Below, piece after piece: positions 54,529 through 63,146 of a stretch of 64,000 bases of DNA (within the stretch, counting starts at the first letter, position 1; each line of letters starts with the position of its first letter). Source of the DNA: CAVQKZ01 sp963837325 (GTDB lineage: Bacteria > Actinomycetota > Actinomycetes > Mycobacteriales > Jatrophihabitantaceae). The notes under the pieces are model-generated. The model was not told where the DNA came from, ran no database searches, and saw only the letters and a list, made by a program, of their open reading frames with translations. The DNA lies in NCBI GenBank assembly GCA_963837325.1, contig CAWIMV010000001.1:744001-808000 (forward strand). The letters run 5' to 3'. A program made the position numbers and the translations under genes.

Positions 54529-54720
54529 TCAGCGCTCGCGGTAGTCCTCGTCGTCGTCGCCGGCATCGAGGATCTGTTCGGCAACGTCAGCGGGGTCGGC
54601 TTCGAGCGGTACCGGTCGGTGGGTGTCATCGGCGTGGTTGTCCGCCCCCGCGGGCGTCGCCTGCTCGGCCAGGTCGGCCGGGTCGGCCTCAAGGTGCACC
54701 ACGTCGTCGAAATCGGTCAC
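54529..54720 (-). CDS. Small acidic repeat protein, hypothetical
   Basis: A 63-residue very acidic protein made of two copies of VxLEADPADxAEQ (VHLEADPADLAEQ and VPLEADPADVAEQ), joined by a polar linker. GGAGGAGG lies 6 bp before the GTG, a strong reason to accept it. I know of similar short actinobacterial proteins with no assigned function. It lies between the Rieske and cysQ genes on the same strand. Confidence 0.72.
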   Translation of the reverse strand: MTDFDDVVHLEADPADLAEQATPAGADNHADDTHRPVPLEADPADVAEQILDAGDDDEDYRER

Positions 54721-54765
54721 GTCGACACCTCCTCCGAACCGGACCCTCCTACCGTAGCGCGGGCG

Positions 54766-55512
54766 CTAGCGGGCAGATTCGGCGATGGCGGCGAGCATCG
54801 GGACGGCGAGGTCGGGCGCACAGATCAGCAGATCGGGCAGGTAGGGATGCGCGCTGTTGTAACGCAGCGGGGTGCCGTCGATACGCGATGCGTGCAGACC
54901 GGCGGCCAGGGCCACCCCCACCGGCGCGGCCGAGTCCCATTCCCACTGTCCGCCCGAATGCAGGTAGGCGGCCGCATCGCCCCGCAGCACGGCCATCGCC
55001 TTGGCTCCGGCCGAACCCATCGGTTCCACGTCGGCGCCGACTGCGGCGGCGACTTCACCCGCGAAGGCGGGCGGCCGAGTGTCGCTCACGAGGATTACCC
55101 GTCGCCGCGGCTCCGGTGCCGCAACGCCGTCGTCGGTGGCGTACACCGCGTCGAGTGCCGGCTGAGCCACCGCGGCGTCGGTGATTCCCAGCCCGGCCTG
55201 CCAGACCGCCACGTGCACGGCCCAGTCCGTCCGCCCGGGCAGGCCGTACTCGCGCGAGCCGTCAAGCGGATCGATGATCCACACCCGATCAGTGCGAAGG
55301 CGGACGGGATCGTCGGTTGATTCCTCGGACAGCACCGCGTCGTCGGGACGGTGCTGCGCGAGCTCGCGCAGCAGCAGCTCGTTGGAGGCGCGGTCGCCGG
55401 CGTCGCTCAACTGTTTGCCCGTGAGCCCGCCGGTTCGCAAGTCGAGCAGCAACTCGCCCGCCTGCCGCGCGAGATCTGCGGCCAGTCGAGCGTCGGTTCG
55501 AACCGCCGTCAT
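54766..55512 (-). CDS. cysQ: 3'(2'),5'-bisphosphate nucleotidase CysQ
   Basis: A 248-residue inositol-monophosphatase-fold enzyme that removes the by-product PAP (or PAPS) of sulfate activation. Metal-binding motifs are LSEESTDD, WIIDPLDGSREYG and WEWDSAAPV. Its start overlaps the cysNC stop by 4 bp, matching its job in the same pathway. Confidence 0.93.
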   Translation of the reverse strand: MTAVRTDARLAADLARQAGELLLDLRTGGLTGKQLSDAGDRASNELLLRELAQHRPDDAVLSEESTDDPVRLRTDRVWIIDPLDGSREYGLPGRTDWAVHVAVWQAGLGITDAAVAQPALDAVYATDDGVAAPEPRRRVILVSDTRPPAFAGEVAAAVGADVEPMGSAGAKAMAVLRGDAAAYLHSGGQWEWDSAAPVGVALAAGLHASRIDGTPLRYNSAHPYLPDLLICAPDLAVPMLAAIAESAR

Positions 55513-57359
55513 ACGTCGCGTCGTTCGAGTAGCGCGAGTATCGCTGCCGCCTGTGCGGTTGGCTCGCCGTCCTCCGGGCGCAACAGGAGGTCCGGCGCGG
55601 AGGGTGCCTCGTACGGATCGTCGACGCCGGTGAAGCCCGTGATCTCGCCGGCCCGGGCCTTGGCGTACATGCCCTTCGGGTCGCGAGCCTCGCAGATCGC
55701 CAGCGGGGTGTCGACGAAGACCTCGACGAACGGCAGGCCGGCCTCATCGTGCGCCGCGCGGACGAGGTCGCGATCGGCCCGGTATGGGCTCACGAGCGAG
55801 ACAACCGCCACGAGCCCCGCATCAGCCATCAGCTTGGCGACCTCGCCGACGCGCCGGACGTTCTCGGCCCGATCCGCCGCGCTGAAACTGAGGTCGGCGT
55901 TGAGACCGTGCCTCAGGTTGTCGCCGTCGAGCAGGTAGGCCGGTCGTCCCGATGCGACCAGGCGGCGCTCGAGTTCGACGGCGACGCTCGACTTCCCGGA
56001 CCCGGACAGGCCGGTCAGCCACACCGTCAGGCCGCGGCTGGCCCGGTCTTCGCGGCTGACGGAGCCTTGATGCCAGACGACGTTCGCGTCCTGCTGACTG
56101 GCCCGGTTGATCATGCCCGCGGCCACCGTGCTGTTCGTCGCGTCGTCGATCAGGATGAAGCTGCCGGTGTCGCGGTTGCGCTGGTACGGATCGAAATGCA
56201 GCGGCGACTGGGTGTGCAACCGCACGCGCCCGATCTCGTTCAGCGACAACGACTCGGCCGTCTCGTCGCGGTGCAGCGTGTTGACGTCGAGGCGGTAATC
56301 CAACTGCCGGACCATCGCCTTGGTGGCCGTCGTCGTGTGCTGGATCGTGTAACGAGCGCCGGGCGTGAGCGTGGACGCCGCGGTCAGCCAGCACACCATC
56401 GCGTCGACGTCTTGGCCGGAGTGCGGCCGGTTGTGCGGCCGGCAGATCAAGTCACCGCGGGCGATGTCGATGTGGTCGGTGAGTTGCATCGTGACGGCCT
56501 GGCCCACGAACGCCTCGTCGACCGGTGCGCCACCGGGCCCCCAGATCGCCTGCACCGACGTCGCGAAGCCCGCGGGCAACACCGTCACATCGTCGCCGGG
56601 CCGGAAGACCCCGCCGGCAATCGTGCCGGCGTAGCCCCGGAAGTCGTGCAGCCGTTCGTCAGCCGACTGGGGCCGGATCACGTACTGCACCGGGAACCGG
56701 GCGTCGATGAGGTTGCGGTCGGACGCGACGTAGAGCTCTTCCAGATGGTGCAGCAGGGCAGTGCCCTCGTACCACGGCATCGCGTCGCTGCGCTGCACGA
56801 CGTTGTCGCCGAGCAACGCCGACACTGGCACGAACGTGACGTCGGAAATCTCCAGCCGCATCGCGAACCGGCGGAAGTCGTTGCGGATCTCCTCGAACCG
56901 CTCGGCCGAGTAGTCGACCAGGTCCATCTTGTTGATGCATACGACGATGTGCCGGATGCCCAGCAAGCTGGCCAGGAACGCGTGCCGGCGGGACTGTTCC
57001 AGTACGCCGTGGCGGGCGTCGATCAGGATCAGGGCGACGTCGGCGGTCGAGGCTCCGGTGACCATGTTGCGGGTGTACTGAATGTGGCCGGGAGTGTCGG
57101 CGATGATGAATTTTCGCCGAGGGGTGGCGAAGTAGCGGTAGGCGACATCGATCGTGATGCCCTGCTCGCGCTCGGCCCGCAGGCCGTCGGTAAGGAGTGC
57201 GAGGTTGGGCTGCTCGTCGCCCCTGGCCCGGCTGGTGGCCTCGACTGCCGACAGTTGGTCCTCGAAGATCGCCTTGGAGTCGTACAGCAGCCGCCCGATC
57301 AGCGTCGACTTGCCGTCATCAACACTTCCCGCGGTCGCAATGCGCAGCAACTGCGCCAT
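55509..57359 (-). CDS. cysN: Sulfate adenylyltransferase large subunit fused to APS kinase
   Basis: A 616-residue CysNC fusion. The GTPase part (about 1-430) has AGSVDDGKSTL, the G3-type DTPGHIQYTRNM and G4 NKMD. It drives APS formation with CysD. The C-terminal APS kinase (about 440-610) has GLSGSGKSS and LDGDNLRHGLN, giving PAPS. The ATG shares one base with the cysD stop. Confidence 0.95.
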   Translation of the reverse strand: MAQLLRIATAGSVDDGKSTLIGRLLYDSKAIFEDQLSAVEATSRARGDEQPNLALLTDGLRAEREQGITIDVAYRYFATPRRKFIIADTPGHIQYTRNMVTGASTADVALILIDARHGVLEQSRRHAFLASLLGIRHIVVCINKMDLVDYSAERFEEIRNDFRRFAMRLEISDVTFVPVSALLGDNVVQRSDAMPWYEGTALLHHLEELYVASDRNLIDARFPVQYVIRPQSADERLHDFRGYAGTIAGGVFRPGDDVTVLPAGFATSVQAIWGPGGAPVDEAFVGQAVTMQLTDHIDIARGDLICRPHNRPHSGQDVDAMVCWLTAASTLTPGARYTIQHTTTATKAMVRQLDYRLDVNTLHRDETAESLSLNEIGRVRLHTQSPLHFDPYQRNRDTGSFILIDDATNSTVAAGMINRASQQDANVVWHQGSVSREDRASRGLTVWLTGLSGSGKSSVAVELERRLVASGRPAYLLDGDNLRHGLNADLSFSAADRAENVRRVGEVAKLMADAGLVAVVSLVSPYRADRDLVRAAHDEAGLPFVEVFVDTPLAICEARDPKGMYAKARAGEITGFTGVDDPYEAPSAPDLLLRPEDGEPTAQAAAILALLERRDV

Positions 57360-58270
57360 CAGAAGTAGCCCTCTTTCTTGCGGTCTTCCATCCCGGCCTC
57401 GGAGATCCGGTCGTCGGCGCGGGTCGCGCCGCGCTCGGTGATCCGGGCGGCGGCCACCTCGACGACCACGGCTTCGGCCGTGTCGGCCGTCGACTCGACG
57501 CAACCGGTGCACGTGGCGTCGCCAACCGTGCGGAAACGAACCGTGGCCTCGAACGGAGTGTCGCCGTCAAGGAGGGTGAGGAACCGGGTGTTCGCCAGCA
57601 GCATGCCGTCACGCTCGACGACCTCGCGGCGATGCGCGTAGTACAGCGGCGGCAGGTCGATCCGTTCGTCGCGGATGTAGGACCAGATGTCGAGCTCGGT
57701 CCAGTTCGACAGCGGGAAGACCCGGATGTGCTCGCCCTTGCGATGGCGGGGGTTGTACTGGCTCCACAACTCTGGGCGCTGGTTGCGCGGGTCCCACTGC
57801 CCGAACTCGTCGCGGAAACTGAATACCCGCTCCTTGGCCCGGGCCTTCTCCTCGTCGCGACGTGCCCCGCCGAAGACCGCGCCGAAGCCGTTCTCGGTGA
57901 TCACGCGCAACAGGGCGGTGGTCTGCAGCCGGTTGCGGCTGGCCCGCGGGCCGGTCTCCTCCACCGAGCGACCGGCGTCGATGTCGTCTTGCACGCTGCT
58001 GACGACCAGGGTGAGACCGAGCCGCTCGACCGTGCGGTCACGAAACTCGATCACCTCGTCGAAGTTCTCGCCGGTGTCGATATGCACGACCGGGAATGGC
58101 ACCGGGGCCGGCCAGAACGCCTTGGCCGCGACGTGGAGCATGACGACGGAGTCCTTGCCGCCTGAGAACAGCAGCGCGGGCCGCTCACACGTGGCGGCGA
58201 CCTCGCGGAAGATGTGGACGGCCTCGGCCTCAAGCAGGTCCAAGTGGGACAGCTCGTAGGTAGCGGTCAT
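57359..58270 (-). CDS. cysD: Sulfate adenylyltransferase small subunit CysD
   Basis: A 303-residue PP-loop enzyme that adenylates sulfate. SGGKDSVVML is the PP-loop, FGGARRDEEKARAKER and WTELDIWSYI are family motifs, and the C-terminus RKKEGYF is standard. GGGAGAGGG precedes the ATG. First gene of cysD-cysNC-cysQ. Confidence 0.96.
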   Translation of the reverse strand: MTATYELSHLDLLEAEAVHIFREVAATCERPALLFSGGKDSVVMLHVAAKAFWPAPVPFPVVHIDTGENFDEVIEFRDRTVERLGLTLVVSSVQDDIDAGRSVEETGPRASRNRLQTTALLRVITENGFGAVFGGARRDEEKARAKERVFSFRDEFGQWDPRNQRPELWSQYNPRHRKGEHIRVFPLSNWTELDIWSYIRDERIDLPPLYYAHRREVVERDGMLLANTRFLTLLDGDTPFEATVRFRTVGDATCTGCVESTADTAEAVVVEVAAARITERGATRADDRISEAGMEDRKKEGYF

Positions 58271-58503
58271 TTCGTGCCCTCTCCCTCGGTACGCTGGCCG
58301 CCCACCGCTGCGGTGATGTCGTCAGCCACTGCCACTGCCACCAACGCGCCTACCCGCCGCGCTATTTCGGTCGTTCTTCCGGTCGGTGGCAGCCGCGCCC
58401 ACGTCCAAGTTGAGGACGTGCCCCTGACGGCACTCGTCATCATAGTTTGGCTGCGCCGCCTGGCTGACCAGGTGCCGACGCTACCTGCGGCATCGACGCA
58501 AGA

Positions 58504-58519
58504 CTAGAACACGTTCTAG
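58504..58519. promoter_or_regulatory. KstR-like TetR-family operator palindrome
   Basis: CTAGAAC-AC-GTTCTAG has perfect 7-bp arms. It fits TNNAACNNGTTNNA, the motif of the KstR sterol-catabolism repressor of mycobacteria and rhodococci. It lies about 235 bp upstream of cysD and 40 bp after the broken HNH gene. No TetR gene is nearby. Confidence 0.5.
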
Positions 58520-58558
58520 CGTGTCGGACCGGGCTGGAATGGTCCCCGGCTCATGTGG

Positions 58559-59904
58559 TCAGGGTCGGTGGTGTGGTCGATCGGGTAGGTCGCGGGTTCT
58601 TCGCGGTAACGATGCCCGGTGGGTGAGGTCCATTCGAGGGAGCCGTCGGGTTGTCGGTCGGGTTGCCAGCCGGCTTCGTGTTTGGCGTGGGTGGTGGTGG
58701 CGGCTGCAGATGGCGTTGAAGTTGGCCTCGTTGGTCTCGCCGCCCTCTTCCCAGGGGATGGCGTGTTCGAGGTCGCAAAGTCGGGCTTGGCGGTTGCAGT
58801 TTGGGTAGCGGCAGGTGCGGTCGCGGGCGATCACATGGTCGGCCAGGTCTTTGGGCGGACGGTAGGTGGTGCGGCCGTAGTCGATCAGGTGGCCGCGTTC
58901 GTCGGTGACCAGCCGGCGCCAGGTGCCGGTCTGGTCGGCGGCGATCCGCCGGGCGACCGAGGCCGGGATCGGTCCGGAGCCGGCGAGCTCGCCGGGCTGC
59001 TCGTCCAACCCCAGCAGTGTCGACAAGCGCGACGGTGACCTGAACCGACGGGCGTAGGCCGTGCTCGCGCGGCAATTCATCCGACACGGAACCGTGCAAG
59101 GTGTTCAACGCGAGTTGCACCACCGCATCGGCGCGGCGCTGGTCAGCGGTCCGGTCATCGTCACCACAGGGGACGCGGCGGGCGAGGGCGTCCACGGCGG
59201 TCATGAACGTCGTCGCCCCGGTGTCCGGGAGCAGCATCCAAATCTCACTCATGCCATCCGCGACCGGGGTACGCACCACCCGGCGCTGTTTCACGGCTTC
59301 GACGTGGCGTTCCTCCGCCGGCTTCGGCGCGACGGTGAGCACGGCTTTGCGGACGGAACGTTTGAAGTTCGCGAGCACCTGCTCCGGCGCCTTGCCCAAC
59401 ACCGCTGACTCCACAGCGGTCGTGGTCGGGTCGTCGAGGGTCATGACCGTCTCAGCCAGGTGGCGGGAGTGGTGCACGGTGATCTCTCCGCGCTCCTGCA
59501 AATCCAACGTCGCCGGCAGCCGGGTCATCGCTTTGGCGAACTCCAACCGGTCCGCCGCCGTCTGCGCCGACAGCCGCAGTGCGCAGGCCACGTCTTCCTT
59601 GACCCACTGCTTGTCCATTTACCTCGATCGAGCCCGCCTCGACCGGGTCGTTGGCCATCACCGCCAACAACCGCAACTGTTGAGCGTCGATCCAGGACCG
59701 CTGCCACTCCAAAGCGGCCAAGGCGTCCACCCGACCGGCGTAGGACAACCGGCGAACGTTCACATGAACGAGCGGCTTGACCACGGCGGAGCCGGGCGTG
59801 ACGGTCGCGGCCCAGGCCGCGACATCATCGGGAGCAACGTCGGCGTCCAGGAGCGAAGGGACGTAGGGGAGCGACTCCGGACCCTCTCTCCCGACTTCGC
59901 TCAT
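58559..59904 (-). pseudogene. DUF222-HNH endonuclease gene broken by two +1 frameshifts
   Basis: Three frames must be joined to rebuild a DUF222-HNH protein of about 448 residues. Segment 1 runs from ATG 59904 (MSEVGREG) to IEV near 59622. Segment 2 begins with MDKQWVKEDVACALRLS at 59618 and runs to VTVAL near 59026. Segment 3 continues with STLLGLDEQPGEL to the HNH motif (TCRYPNCN, LEHAIPW, AICSRHHH) and the stop at 58559. Each break looks like one added base: one in the TTT at 59618-59620, one near 59023-59026 (plus-strand view). Sequencing error is an alternative. Confidence 0.85.
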
Positions 59905-59917
59905 ACGGTCGATTATA
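59904..59917 (-). promoter_or_regulatory. Extended -10 promoter giving a probably leaderless mRNA
   Basis: On the minus strand TG-C-TATAAT (TATAAT at 59917-59912) lies seven bases before the ATG at 59904. Transcription would start at or near the ATG, so the message would be leaderless. No Shine-Dalgarno is present. Confidence 0.6.
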
Positions 59918-60074
59918 GCACAGCAGACCACCGCAGCGGAAGCACTTTCCCCTTAGTCTAAAAGGATATTCGCAAGACAGTACGCAGGCCGCCGCGACCC
60001 GAAAACCCAACCCTACCGACCACCCCACTCCCTCGTCGCCGCCGCTTTTCGCTTTTCAAACGAGCGCAAAAACC

Positions 60075-60869
60075 TCAACCGCCAAGGTCCACAACAACGG
60101 CATAGTGATCCGAAGACGGCACCCCACCCACCGCCTCCTTGACCACAGCGGCCCGTCGAACCCGCACCGGGCGTCCCGAGGAGCCCGGCCGCGCCAACAC
60201 ATAGTCGATCCGCCGGTCGATCTGCTCCCGCGCGGCCAGCGGCGCGAGTGGATTGGCCGAGCTCAGCGTGATCCCGTCATCGGCTGCGCCGCTCGCCACC
60301 CACGTGTCGACCAGTACATCGGTCAGGACGGCAACCGGCGCAGTGCCAGGCCCCGCGTTGAGATCCGCGCCCAGGATGACCGGCAGCGGTCCGTCCAGCG
60401 CCGGGTCACACAGCAGGGCTGCGAGCGCCCGCGTCTGGGCCAGTTGGTCGTCGGCGAATTCCGGCTCCCACTCCACGCACGACGCGACCACAAATAGCGG
60501 GCCAGCTGGGTGGTCGAGCGTCGCCACGAGCGCGACCGGTTCGAAGGCTCGGTGCTGCGACGGCAACCGCAGCCGCTGGATCCGCCGGATCGCCCACCGG
60601 CTCAGTACTGCGACGCCGATCTCGATGCCGACCTGATCCGGGGACTCGGGCGTCTCCGGCGGCGGAGGTAGAGACGGCGCCGCGAACGCCGAATGCAGGC
60701 CCAACCTCCGGCCGAGGACGTCGGCCTGGTTGGTGCCGTCACCGCCCCACACCTCCTGCAGCATGACGACGTCGGGTTGCAACCGGTCGAGCGTCGCGAC
60801 GATGCCGTCCTCACGCTTGCGCCAGTTTCCGCCGTCGCGCCACAAGACGTTCCAGGTCACCACTCGCAC
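60075..60869 (-). CDS. Endonuclease/exonuclease/phosphatase (EEP) family hydrolase
   Basis: A 264-residue metal-dependent hydrolase. Motifs in order: TWNVLW, LQEVW, GADLNAGPG, IDYVLARPG and SSDHYAVVV. The metal Glu and the catalytic Asp and His are intact. The substrate may be DNA, a phospholipid or a phosphate ester. GTG 60869 starts right at VRVVTWN; the frame continues upstream to an ATG at 60938 through a Cys-containing extension (WMCPDCGSTK) that could be real. Confidence 0.87.
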   Translation of the reverse strand: MRVVTWNVLWRDGGNWRKREDGIVATLDRLQPDVVMLQEVWGGDGTNQADVLGRRLGLHSAFAAPSLPPPPETPESPDQVGIEIGVAVLSRWAIRRIQRLRLPSQHRAFEPVALVATLDHPAGPLFVVASCVEWEPEFADDQLAQTRALAALLCDPALDGPLPVILGADLNAGPGTAPVAVLTDVLVDTWVASGAADDGITLSSANPLAPLAAREQIDRRIDYVLARPGSSGRPVRVRRAAVVKEAVGGVPSSDHYAVVVDLGG

Positions 60870-60959
60870 CAGCCGACGGTATCGGCGCGGCCCGTCGCCG
60901 CGTTTGGTCGATCCGCAATCGGGGCACATCCACAGCACCGGAAAGCGAAGGGGACACCG

Positions 60960-61415
60960 ATGTTCAAGGGACTTGCGCGTGGCGCGGCCGCCGGAGCGGC
61001 CGGGACGACCGCGCTCAACGCCGTCACCTATCTCGATATGGCCGTACGGGCTCGGCCGGCCAGTGATACCCCTCAGCGCGCAGTGCAGAAGCTCGCCGAA
61101 CAGGCCGGCGTCGAGGTGCCGGGCGAGGGCGAGGAGAAGGACAACCGCATCGAAGGCCTCGGCCCGCTGGCCGGTATCGCCACCGGGGTCGGCATCGGGA
61201 TTGCGGCCGGATTTCTGCGCCCCGTCATCGGACGGCTGCCGACCGTGATCGGCGCTCCGCTGCTCGGCGCGGCGGCGATGGCCGGGACGGATCTGCCGAT
61301 GACCCGGATGGGCCTCACCGATCCCTCGAAGTGGTCAACCGCCGACTGGCTCAGTGACGCCGTCCCGCATCTGGCCTACGGCGCCGTGACGTTCGCCTTG
61401 CTCAAACGTCGCTAA
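60960..61415 (+). CDS. Small Gly/Ala-rich membrane protein, hypothetical
   Basis: A 151-residue protein with AARGAAAGAAGTTALNAVTYLD-like N-terminus (residues 6-27), a central acidic loop and two Gly-rich hydrophobic segments (about 73-92 and 96-112). AAGGGGA at 60948-60954 precedes the ATG. Similar proteins are widespread in actinobacteria without known function. It converges with the udgX gene, overlapping by 14 bp. Confidence 0.82.
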   Translation: MFKGLARGAAAGAAGTTALNAVTYLDMAVRARPASDTPQRAVQKLAEQAGVEVPGEGEEKDNRIEGLGPLAGIATGVGIGIAAGFLRPVIGRLPTVIGAPLLGAAAMAGTDLPMTRMGLTDPSKWSTADWLSDAVPHLAYGAVTFALLKRR

Positions 61416-62025
61416 CCAGGCGCAGGTCGGCCACGAGCCCGGCGTACATCTCGTCGCGGTTCGCTCCGGCCCGCAACACCGCGGACGGATGAATCGTCGC
61501 GACCGCAGCTTTCACCGAAGCCGCCGCGGCATTGTCGGCCGGCCAGTCGAGCAGCTCGCCCCGGTGCTGCGTCAGCCGGAACGAGGGGCCGAAGAGCGAT
61601 TGCGCCGCCACCGCACCGAGGGCAACGACGACGGCGGGCCGGACCGCGGCCAGCTCGGCGTCCAGCCAGGGGTGACACGCGTTGATGTGCGCTGCGCCCG
61701 GCTTCTCGTGGATGCGGCGCTTGTTGCTGGCCGTGGCCTTCCAACGGAAGTGTTTGACGGCATTCGTGACGTAAAGCTCGTTGCGCGGCAGGCCGGCTTC
61801 GTCGAACGCGCGGTCGAGCACCTTGCCGGCCGGGCCGACGAACGGCTTGCCGCGCCGATCCTCGACGTCACCGGGCTGTTCACCGACGAGCAGCACCCGC
61901 GCCCGGGTCGGCCCGGCTCCGAAGACGGTCTGGGTGGCCCGCTCGTAGAGCTCGCAGCCGCGGCAGTGCTGGGCCGCCGACGCCAGCTCACGCAGGCTCG
62001 CGTGTTCGGGGACGACCGCCACCAT
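61402..62025 (-). CDS. udgX: UdgX-type uracil-DNA glycosylase
   Basis: A 207-residue family-4-like uracil-DNA glycosylase. GEQPGDVEDRRGKPFVGPAG is motif A with QPG and [4Fe-4S] Cys residues near the N-terminus (HCRGCELY). The insertion KRRIHEKPG is diagnostic of UdgX, whose His forms a covalent bond with uracil-containing DNA. IHPSAVLRA is motif B. It probably flags or shields uracil lesions. Length normal. Confidence 0.93.
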   Translation of the reverse strand: MVAVVPEHASLRELASAAQHCRGCELYERATQTVFGAGPTRARVLLVGEQPGDVEDRRGKPFVGPAGKVLDRAFDEAGLPRNELYVTNAVKHFRWKATASNKRRIHEKPGAAHINACHPWLDAELAAVRPAVVVALGAVAAQSLFGPSFRLTQHRGELLDWPADNAAAASVKAAVATIHPSAVLRAGANRDEMYAGLVADLRLVSDV

Positions 62026-62107
62026 GTCGGTTGTGGTTCCCCCTCACCGCCTCGGGCAAACCGGCAGCCCGTGTCGGCGAGCCAGCCCGGTAAGGCATGG
62101 TGGAGCG

Positions 62108-63100
62108 GTGCCGGAAGAATCGTCGACCCAGCAGTCCGAAGGGACCTTCACCGTCCTGCTCGCGCTCGGCGCGAACGTCGGAGTCGCCCTGCTCAAGCTC
62201 GCCGCGGGCCTGCTCACCGGATCGGGCGCGTTGCTGTCCGAGGCGGCCCACTCGTTCGGTGACAGCACGACGGAGATCTTGCTGCTGGTTGCCTTGCGCC
62301 GCTCGGACAAGCCGGCCGACCGGGCCCACCCGTTCGGCTACGGCAAGGAACGCTACTTCTGGTCGCTGCTCGCCGCGGTGGCCATCTTCGTGTCCGGCGC
62401 CGCGTTCTCCGTCTTCGAAGGTCTGCACACCATCCTCGGGCCGGAGGAGGAGAGCAAGGCGCTCTGGGTCAACTATCCGGTGCTGGCCCTGGCTCTGGTC
62501 CTCGAAGGTGCTTCGTTCCGCAACGCGGCGCGGCGGGTGCGGGCCGAATCGGCGGTGCGGCACCAGAGCGTCGGCGAATACGTCCTCAAGCCCAATGATC
62601 CGACGGTCAACAGCGTGGCGCTCGAGGACACCACCGCGATCGTGGGGCTGTTCATCGCCGCGGCCGGTGTCGGCCTGCACCAGATCACCGGCGCTCGGGT
62701 GTGGGACGGCGTGGCATCCCTGGCCATCGGTGGATTGCTCCTGGTCGCGGCGTTTCTCCTGGCGCGCGCCTGCGAGGGTCTGCTGATCGGCCGGCAGGCC
62801 GATGTCCAGCTGGTGCGCACGATCGAGGCCCGAATCGAAGCGCACGACGAGGTCGTCGACGTCGTTGACCTGCTCACGATGCTCGTCGGCACCGGCCGGA
62901 TCCTGGTGTGCGCCCGGGTCGACTTCGTCGACACCACCTCGGCCGGCGATCTGGAACGGGCCTGCGTGCGCATCGACGCGCAATTGCGGGCCGAGTTCGC
63001 CGAGCTCGACGAGATCTTCATCCAACCCGCGCCGCGCGGTGATCCCAAGGTGCGCGAGCGGGTCCGAGCTCGCTACGGCCGGGCGCTGGCCGAGGAATAA
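62108..63100 (+). CDS. Cation diffusion facilitator metal exporter
   Basis: A 330-residue CDF transporter with six membrane segments. The metal site on segment 2 is EAAHSFGDSTTE (His and Asp), and on segment 5 it is ALEDTTAIVG (Glu and Asp). This matches the SLC30A9-like branch. A cytoplasmic C-terminal domain of about 100 residues follows. Likely Zn(II) or other divalent ions leave the cell. GTG 62108 gives the expected short N-terminus. Confidence 0.9.
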   Translation: MPEESSTQQSEGTFTVLLALGANVGVALLKLAAGLLTGSGALLSEAAHSFGDSTTEILLLVALRRSDKPADRAHPFGYGKERYFWSLLAAVAIFVSGAAFSVFEGLHTILGPEEESKALWVNYPVLALALVLEGASFRNAARRVRAESAVRHQSVGEYVLKPNDPTVNSVALEDTTAIVGLFIAAAGVGLHQITGARVWDGVASLAIGGLLLVAAFLLARACEGLLIGRQADVQLVRTIEARIEAHDEVVDVVDLLTMLVGTGRILVCARVDFVDTTSAGDLERACVRIDAQLRAEFAELDEIFIQPAPRGDPKVRERVRARYGRALAEE

Positions 63101-63146
63101 CAGCCGACGCGTGGGCTGAGTTGCACCAGCGAGGCACCATGGTCTG

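Noticed and set aside
55749..57368. 539-codon plus-strand open frame opposite cysNC
   Set aside because: cysNC on the minus strand has complete GTPase and APS-kinase motifs; the plus frame has Arg/Val/Asp-rich shadow composition.
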